In this document: positions 58,569 through 64,000 of the stretch, one piece after another
Numbering within the stretch: position 1 is the stretch's first letter
Layout of the letters: the number at the start of each line of letters is the position of its first letter
From: Pezicula radicicola
Lineage: Eukaryota; Ascomycota; Leotiomycetes; Helotiales; Dermateaceae
DNA length: 64,000 nucleotides
Reading direction: 5' to 3'
NCBI GenBank assembly: GCA_003008705.1
Contig: PDUO01000027.1
Span: forward strand, 314,425-378,424
Position numbers and translations under genes: made by a program
Notes under the pieces: generated by a model
The model's input: only the letters and a program-made list of their open reading frames with translations
Databases searched by the model: none
Told to the model about the DNA's origin: nothing

Positions 58569-58690
58569 AAAGTAATTGTATACTGTAAAATAAAATAGAC
58601 AGTTTTTCCATTTTGCATCATGATCCAACTGACTGCTTTTCAACCATCTCCTTGTTTCCTCCATCCTGCTTGGAAGTAATCACCACGATC

Positions 58691-59390
58691 CTAATCCACA
58701 TAATTCGATATCTCAATCAAATTCCCATCCGGGTCTCTACAATAAACACTCCTAATCTTCCCCTGCGCACCAGTCCTCATAACAGTCCCCCCATCATGCT
58801 TCTCACTACCCAAATCTACCATCTCCACCCCAGCAGCTTCTAACCTCCTTCTAACCTCCTTCACCTCATCATCAGATAAGAAACAAAGATCAGCACTACC
58901 TTGCTTGACATTCGCAGCTTTAGGTTCGAATTCCTAAAACCATCATCACTCATCAGCTATCCAATCCCATGAAACCATCTCCTCAATAACCCCAAATCCC
59001 ATCTCCAAACTGCAAGGAAAGATAAAGAAAACCAACCTTCCCAAGCTCATGTAAATTAATCTTCTGCCTCCCAAACAATAAACTCCATCTCGTGATCTCA
59101 GGTGTAGCTGCACTAACGAAACTCTCAGATCTCATACCCAGGTTTTCCGTATACCATTTTGTGGCTCGTGGAATGGATTGGACGGTTAGGACTAGGTGGT
59201 CTAGGGATTTGATTGTTGCTGCGGGTTTAGTTGTTGGAGTGGTGGTGGACATTGTGTTAGTTTTAGTCTTGGTGAGGGGTTTGGTTTTTATGGGGTTTCT
59301 GGGGAGATGGTAGAAGAGGTTGAGGTGAGGGTTTGGGATGTGTGGGATTGATGTGAGAGGGTTGATGCGGAGGGGGCGGAGTGTAAACAT
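58691..59390 (-). CDS. Glyoxalase/VOC superfamily protein (lactoylglutathione lyase-like)
   Basis: Exons 59037-59390 and 58691-58933 with a 103-bp intron give 198 residues from the first ATG, or 152 from the second (59252). The second matches the usual VOC length. The betaalphabetabetabeta fold is visible: IKSLDHLVLTVQSIPRATKW, then INLHELGK, then IRSVYCRDPDGNLIEIS. Likely metal ligands in short-form numbering are H19, H68 or E69, and E146. Substrate unknown; relatives act on methylglyoxal-glutathione, catechols or fosfomycin-like compounds. The N-terminal extension is basic and proline-rich without acidic residues (MFTLRPLRINPLTSIPHIPN), compatible with a mitochondrial targeting signal. The intron donor is GTTGGT, weaker than others here. 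It is convergent with EMC1. Confidence 0.85.
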
Positions 59391-60566
59391 TGAGTAGTTT
59401 AATAGGAGATGGGATTGGGGTGGAGATGCCGAAGGTGGATCAACAGAGTGGTGATGACGGCTTAGGTATATATTTTTTCTTTTGCACGTGATCGTATATG
59501 TATATATAAGTACCGTACAAATTGGTTTATAAGAGATCATTTTGATTAGGCTAACTGAGTTACCCAAATCAAGTGAGTTGCTCAAATCTATCTCTTATGT
59601 CTGCAAAGATAGCTATTCAAAATAATCTCTTTATGAACCAATTCGCACGGCACCGGAGCTTAGGATTTTATGATAAAGTGTTATTAGATTAACAAAAAAG
59701 TAAGGTTCTAAATATCAAAGCTGAGCCAAGTTGTGGATATACATTTGCGCTATCATCCTTATGACTAAGCTCAATAGCTCTTAGCAGTCAACGCTTGTGC
59801 CCATAAAAAAAGCAAACACTTGTCCATATTAAGTCATCCTGTGGTCTGATATGTTCTGACCCTTTGAGTTGACTTAAGTAGCAGAAGCTTGCTAAAGCAC
59901 AAGAAGTATTGGAGATCTAAGCCAGGTCTTGGTTAAACATCTCTGAGTGATTGTTTGGGGACCTGACGTTGTACAAATGTTGTGACGTTTCTTGCTCTTT
60001 CAGTCGTCGAAGAATAAGCGACGGCATGTTCTTGAGGGGATACGTCTTCGGCCTCCATTAATATACCCGTGACCTGCTTCTTCCAAGCAACAGTGCTATT
60101 GTGCTCTTCAAGCCAACGGCTATCCAATACCTATATAAAGAACACCCACCATTTCACATCGAGGTGGATCAGAGTTGCTGGCATATTCAATTATAAGTTA
60201 GCAATCGCTGCCATTTTTTCTAACACTCAGCTGCTTTTCCTGTTCCTCTCTTAAATGCTTTTTATTCGTCATAAATCTTGCCTTGTTCTCAACATGCCGA
60301 ACATCTCCCAAAAGATACTTCTCATTTGCATCTGCTGTTGCCTGGTTGGGAGGTGCATTTCTATTTGATATATGATGTGACCATAGAATGCCATGTGCCT
60401 CATCAGCACTCTATTCAGGACCTCAGTATTAGCAATGCCTCTTTTGGGTTTCGGGAGAACTAGGACATGATTTATAACTAGTGGGGCATGTCTTAGAAGT
60501 ACGAAAATGTTGAGAGACGTCACAGCACAAAGGATAATTAACAAAGAGGACAAAAATGAACCGGAC
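59391..60566. other. Intergenic region, VOC upstream and BTB 3' flank
   Basis: No sure gene. On the minus strand an ATG at 60184 opens 17 codons, meets TAG at 60131-60133, and the same frame continues for 65 codons to 59933 (WLEEHNSTVAWKKQVTG, VTTFVQRQVPKQSLRD), which looks protein-like but is unrecognised. Another frame at 60269-60553 has no features. Confidence 0.35.
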
Positions 60567-62641
60567 TTAACGAACCATAGGGCTGATCGTTGGAGAATCG
60601 GGATAGTTATCAGACTTGACAGGGCTAGTTTGACTAGTTGTTGTCATAGTGCGTCTCCTGCTCCTATCTGCACGGGCTATATTCCTAAGAAGAACCACTT
60701 CATGTCTTTGATAATCTGCATAAAAACCTTTGTTGATCATAGCTGCTGACTGGAGATCGTCCAAATTATTCACGTGCGAGAGGATTCGTGAAGTTACTTC
60801 CTCAGGCGTAGGAACAGGACTCTTTTTTGGTAGAATCGTGGCTGGTATTTCATAAAGAGTTGAGCCTGGTAGTTCAATCGGTTCTGCTCGGGACAGGGTC
60901 TCGTACTGATCCTCAATTGGACCCGCGTGTTTACTCGGTGCCCATCCGACTCTCCCACCGACATCACTGAGTGTGAGGCCGTTGATACTGCTAGAAATAT
61001 CGTTGATTGCGCTACGGAACGACGGGGCATGGTCACAAACACCGGTATGAACTTGAGGAGCACTTGGCATCAATCGGAGGCAATCACATAGCTCCGTGAG
61101 GCTACGCTGTGGTGTCTTGCGAAGGTTCTGAAATGATTCAGAAGTCACGATACTCGGCAGTATGCGAAGCTCGTTGTAAACCATCATAATCCAACCTAGA
61201 TTTGTAGCATCGCAAAGGTGGGATCCTTTGGGACAGCGCGGTAAAGATGTTAGTGTCAACGAACTTCCGTTGGCTAGACGATCTGTGTTCTCGTCCCGAG
61301 GGGGCCGAAAGTACTCCCCAATGGCATTTGTGCAACATTCGTAGACCTGGTCGAGCTTAGCAGTCCGAATTGCCTTGATCTTTTCCCGAAGCACTTGTGG
61401 CCATAGCTCTTTATTCTGTATCTCGGCATCATCCACCGTGTTCAAGATTGCTATCTTCGACATCCGAGTAAATATTCGATCAAGTCCAAAAGCATAACTT
61501 ATGAGTAAAAGACCGTCTGGATCATCTGCAGCAGCCCTGTGCTCCCACTGGCGAAGCCATTGGTACTCCACTTGCAATTCAAGAGGTTGCGTACAGCGAT
61601 ATCTCAAGCAAACGTCAGCAATACTGACAAATACAGGGAATTCTATCTCTCTAGGAACTTTCCGATGGTGCATATGAGCAGCATAGAATAGGATAGTCAG
61701 AGCCTCGTTCTTGTTGAGCTCAATCTGTGGCATCTTATAGAGTCTCACTTCTGTGCCGTCCTTGGATATGCTTCTAGCTGGCGGCGGGGGTAAATCTGAC
61801 AGCATGTCCGGAGGGGCCCCGGAATGAGGGTGCGTAGTTGACAACATCTGTGAGAAAAGTGGTGAGGCTTCCGCTAGAAGATGGGAGGAAACGCAAAAAC
61901 GCAGGATAGGATGCATTTCAGAGGCAGCATTTGCAAATTCTAGGATGGTGTCACCGTTCTTGGCAATCACGTATTCTTTAACAGCCATATTTGGTGCTGG
62001 CGCTGGCGCTGTGCCCGAGTCTGCAACATCAAACAATTTCTCAGTGGCTTTAAGTTCGATTTTTAGCTGATCGTAATTCCTAAATCGAATGCTGTATTTT
62101 GGCCAGAACTCCAAACCCTCGGATCGCATACGATGGACGCTTGTGTTCCTCATCCTTGAGATTAGGTTTGCCCGAAGTGTTTTGTTATTGAAGAACGATT
62201 GTGTTTGATGCTCTGACGAGTCTGGTTCGTAGCTTTTATAGGTATTTAGTAACGACACTCGTAGAGTTTCAAGTAAGGACTCTTGAAGAGCTTTGAATTC
62301 TTGTATTGTTGAGAGCCACAGGTCATTAACTTCGAAAGGAAAGCCAGTTTCGGCGGCCGAGCCGCGGTGCAAGCTCCGAGTTTCTAGAAGAGCAACGTCT
62401 GCCTCGGGAGATTCGTTTCGTCCATTAGTTTCTGCAGATCCAGTTAGTAATTATGAACTGTCATATCATACTGTTATCAACACTACGAGCAAGACAAGTT
62501 CAAGACAGTTCATTGCAGAAGCAGAAGCAGGAGAAGGAATGGATCGAATTGGCATTGGCCTTCACATCCATCCCGAATCACTAGATGGACCAAGTGACCA
62601 AAGTCGTCTCCTGAAGATTCTGGGAAAAAGTTTGCATCCAT
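60567..62641 (-). CDS. BTB/POZ-domain protein with C-terminal F-box-like segment
   Basis: The main exon, 60567-62431, encodes over 620 residues. A BTB/POZ fold is at roughly residues 145-300: EYVIAKNGDTILEFANAASE, ILRFCVSSHLLAEASPLFSQ, then EALTILFYAAHMHHRKVP. Near the C-terminus, VTSRILSHVNNLDDLQSAAM followed by INKGFY resembles an F-box. BTB proteins often serve as substrate adaptors for Cul3 ubiquitin ligases; this is inference. The exon has no ATG before its seventy-fifth codon and is preceded by a strong TACTAAC/CTGCAG acceptor, so a 5' exon is needed. My best guess is ATG at 62641, a 43-nt exon (MDANFFPESSGDDF) and a 167-bp intron with a weak GTCACT donor; it joins in phase to 635 residues. 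The start is uncertain. Confidence 0.75.
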
Positions 62642-62794
62642 CCTTCTTCATTCACTCACTTCTATTCGTCCCCTATACGCTGCCAAAAAAGCTCTGTAGT
62701 AATGAGGGGAACTTTCAGAGAGCACAAGCACTACTTGAGCCTAGTATATTGCCACTTAAAACTGCCACAGCAAACCGGCATAATCAGAGCATCA

Positions 62795-63037
62795 CTACTT
62801 ACGAGACTTGCGAAGTAGCTTCTTGCAGATCTCCGCAGAATCTTCCTTCACTTTCTTATATGCGTCGTATGCTGCATCAACATTCTTCGGCTCAGAACCC
62901 GAGGGCGCCTTTTTGATCTTCTTTATGTTGTCACGCAGTTTCTGGAAATCGGGATCTTGGGAAGCCCAAATGAATGAGTCTGGAGATAGCATGGGAGGCA
63001 TTTCGAAGACATCGGGAAGAGGGAAGCGCGGGGACAT
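62795..63037 (-). CDS. Small Lys-rich hypothetical protein
   Basis: An 80-codon frame from the ATG at 63037 encodes a Pro/Met-rich start (MSPRFPLPDVFEMPPML), then SFIWASQDPDFQKLRDNIKK and a helical Lys-rich C-terminus ending KKLLRKSRK. Immediately upstream are a plausible acceptor (TTTTCATAG at about 63047) and an exon-like stretch from an ATG at 63259 (MDRLRRVPSASSSG, KKKRPTFGTLWKSN) ending in a GTAAGT donor, but that exon joins out of frame. An ATG nearer the donor would join in frame. A GTAAGT at the very end of the frame might start a further intron. No family is recognised; gene limits are uncertain. Confidence 0.4.
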   Translation of the reverse strand: MSPRFPLPDVFEMPPMLSPDSFIWASQDPDFQKLRDNIKKIKKAPSGSEPKNVDAAYDAYKKVKEDSAEICKKLLRKSRK

Positions 63038-63836
63038 GGTCCTGATGCTATGAAAAGTCTATGTATATCAGTTACTCTGTTGGGCCTAACTGAGGCTTCG
63101 AAGACTTACAGTAGCGCTCTTTGGCTCCTCATCCCCGTCTGCTCTACTCTCTGAGGTGTTAGACTTCCATAATGTCCCAAAGGTTGGACGCTTCTTCTTC
63201 GGCCTCGAATCCGCTGTGCCCGACGATGACGCCGAGGGAACGCGTCGCAATCTATCCATGATCAAGTATGTATGGTTCTGCAGAGATTGCAGAGGCGGTC
63301 CTCAGCTGAAGCAACATAGTTGCGACAGAGACAAAGCCACCGGCTTTCTTTGTTATGGTGGTGTAACGGATACCGCAAGGCTGTGGATAGGCACCAAGGA
63401 GAAAGATGGCGGGGTCGAGTGACGCGAATGATTCTTTGATTGAACACGAAAGTATCACCTACCAAAAGCCTCAAAATACGCCGAAATGTGGCACAATCTC
63501 TCCTTACGGGGCTTACGCTCGCTTTAAGCCTATCCTCGGCGGAATATTCACTTGAGTTGAGTCCTAATCTGTACCTAGCTAGCTACCTCAGTTGGTATCC
63601 CTTCCAGACTGAGTCACATGGTAGCCTCGCCGTTTGACTCTTTCCCTAGTCCTTACAAACACTTTCTTTTAAGAAAAGCACGAAATCTTTCATTAAGTTC
63701 GTGGCATTCTTACGAGAACAGTCTTTGTTCTCAATTGCAACTTATTGCCCAGCGCGGATTCTCAAGATCGCCAAATCCCGTTTGTAAAGCAAGGCTAACA
63801 AAGCAAGGCGAACGAGTAGGCAACAAAGGGCTCGCT
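63038..63836. other. Upstream region between the small protein and the RNA cyclase gene
   Basis: The left part may contain the 5' exon of the minus-strand small gene (to about 63259). The rest, about 580 bp, should contain both promoters. It has no other credible gene. Confidence 0.45.
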
Positions 63837-64000
63837 ATGGCTCTTGTAAAACTTGATGGGACTGTGGGTGAGGGCGGAGGCCAGGTTGTTAGAGTTGCTA
63901 TTGGTCTTGCTGCGTTGACAGGCACACCTGTCCGTATCGAGAATGTACGTGGCAACAGACCAGGGAAAAGAGGTGGTAATAAAACTGGAGGGGGTAAGAA
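63837..64000 (+). CDS. RNA 3'-terminal phosphate cyclase family protein (5' part only)
   Basis: The N-terminus MALVKLDGTVGEGGGQVVRV followed by AIGLAALTGTPVRIENVRGN and RPGKRGG is the hallmark of the RtcA/Rcl1 superfamily. The motif GEGGGQ and the start of the cyclase fold are seen. RtcA-type enzymes make 2',3'-cyclic phosphate ends on RNA; Rcl1-type relatives are nucleolar factors of 18S rRNA processing. The GEGGGQVVR and VRGNRPGK motifs favour the catalytic RtcA type, but the diagnostic histidine lies beyond the window. A donor-like G|GTAAGA at 63994 may end the first exon at 63993. The gene is cut by the window edge. The ATG at 63837 fits the family N-terminus. Confidence 0.85.
   Translation, partial: MALVKLDGTVGEGGGQVVRVAIGLAALTGTPVRIENVRGNRPGKRGGNKTGGGK

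Noticed and set aside
62293..62916. 207-codon plus-strand frame opposite the BTB gene
   Set aside because: It is antisense to the BTB 5' region and has no recognisable domain; the BTB frame is far longer and domain-supported.

Overview
This window is nuclear DNA of a filamentous ascomycete (Pezizomycotina). Genes are close together on both strands and interrupted by short introns, mostly about 45-130 bp, with GTANGT-type donors, CTAAC/CTGAC-like branch points and YAG acceptors. The gene set is typical of such fungi: a Zn2Cys6 regulator, an RTA1-type seven-TM protein, a DHA2-like MFS transporter, a vacuolar subtilisin and a Rom2-type RhoGEF. A leotiomycete (Helotiales) would fit, but that is a guess from general appearance, not a placement. 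I saw no tRNA, rRNA, CRISPR array or intact transposon.

Layout. 0.2-18.2 kb is conserved housekeeping: transaldolase (+), Tudor-SN nuclease (-), Cu/Zn superoxide dismutase (-), a Rho1 GEF (+), a 2.4-kb stretch with no credible gene, a 78-residue complex I subunit (-) and, divergent from it, the OST48/Wbp1 subunit of oligosaccharyltransferase (+). 18.2-34.4 kb is more accessory and AT-richer: a candidate gene broken by a 16-N assembly gap, a small four-TM protein, a Zn2Cys6 factor, a decayed reading frame, a C2H2 factor, a serine beta-lactamase-like hydrolase, an MFS transporter and an RTA1 protein. 34.4-64 kb returns to conserved genes: a 2635-residue BEACH/WD40 protein (-), vacuolar protease B (+), a 1307-residue disordered protein (+), a small Q-rich protein (+), a membrane-anchored E1-like tRNA t6A dehydratase (-), EMC1 (+), a glyoxalase/VOC protein (-), a BTB protein (-), a small Lys-rich protein (-), and the 5' end of an RNA 3'-phosphate cyclase gene (+) cut by the window edge.

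How the genes relate. Several conserved genes serve the endomembrane system: OST48 (N-glycosylation), EMC1 (insertion of membrane proteins in the ER), the BEACH protein (membrane traffic) and protease B (vacuole). They are separate transcription units, not an operon. Divergent pairs that probably share a promoter are SOD1/ROM2, complex I subunit/OST48, hydrolase/MFS, BEACH/protease B and t6A dehydratase/EMC1. The 21-33 kb block (two regulators, hydrolase, two membrane transport-type proteins) resembles a small detoxification or efflux neighbourhood.

The most notable observation is in the MFS gene. Its reading frame is broken by a 5-nt insertion with the form TA-CAG-TA, the classic scar left when a Tc1/mariner-type transposon excises. 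Removing exactly that insertion restores the frame and a conserved transporter motif. Other points of interest are a GC-AG intron in the Zn2Cys6 gene, a BEACH-gene junction explained by a 53-bp intron, and N-terminal extensions on the Tudor-SN and glyoxalase proteins.
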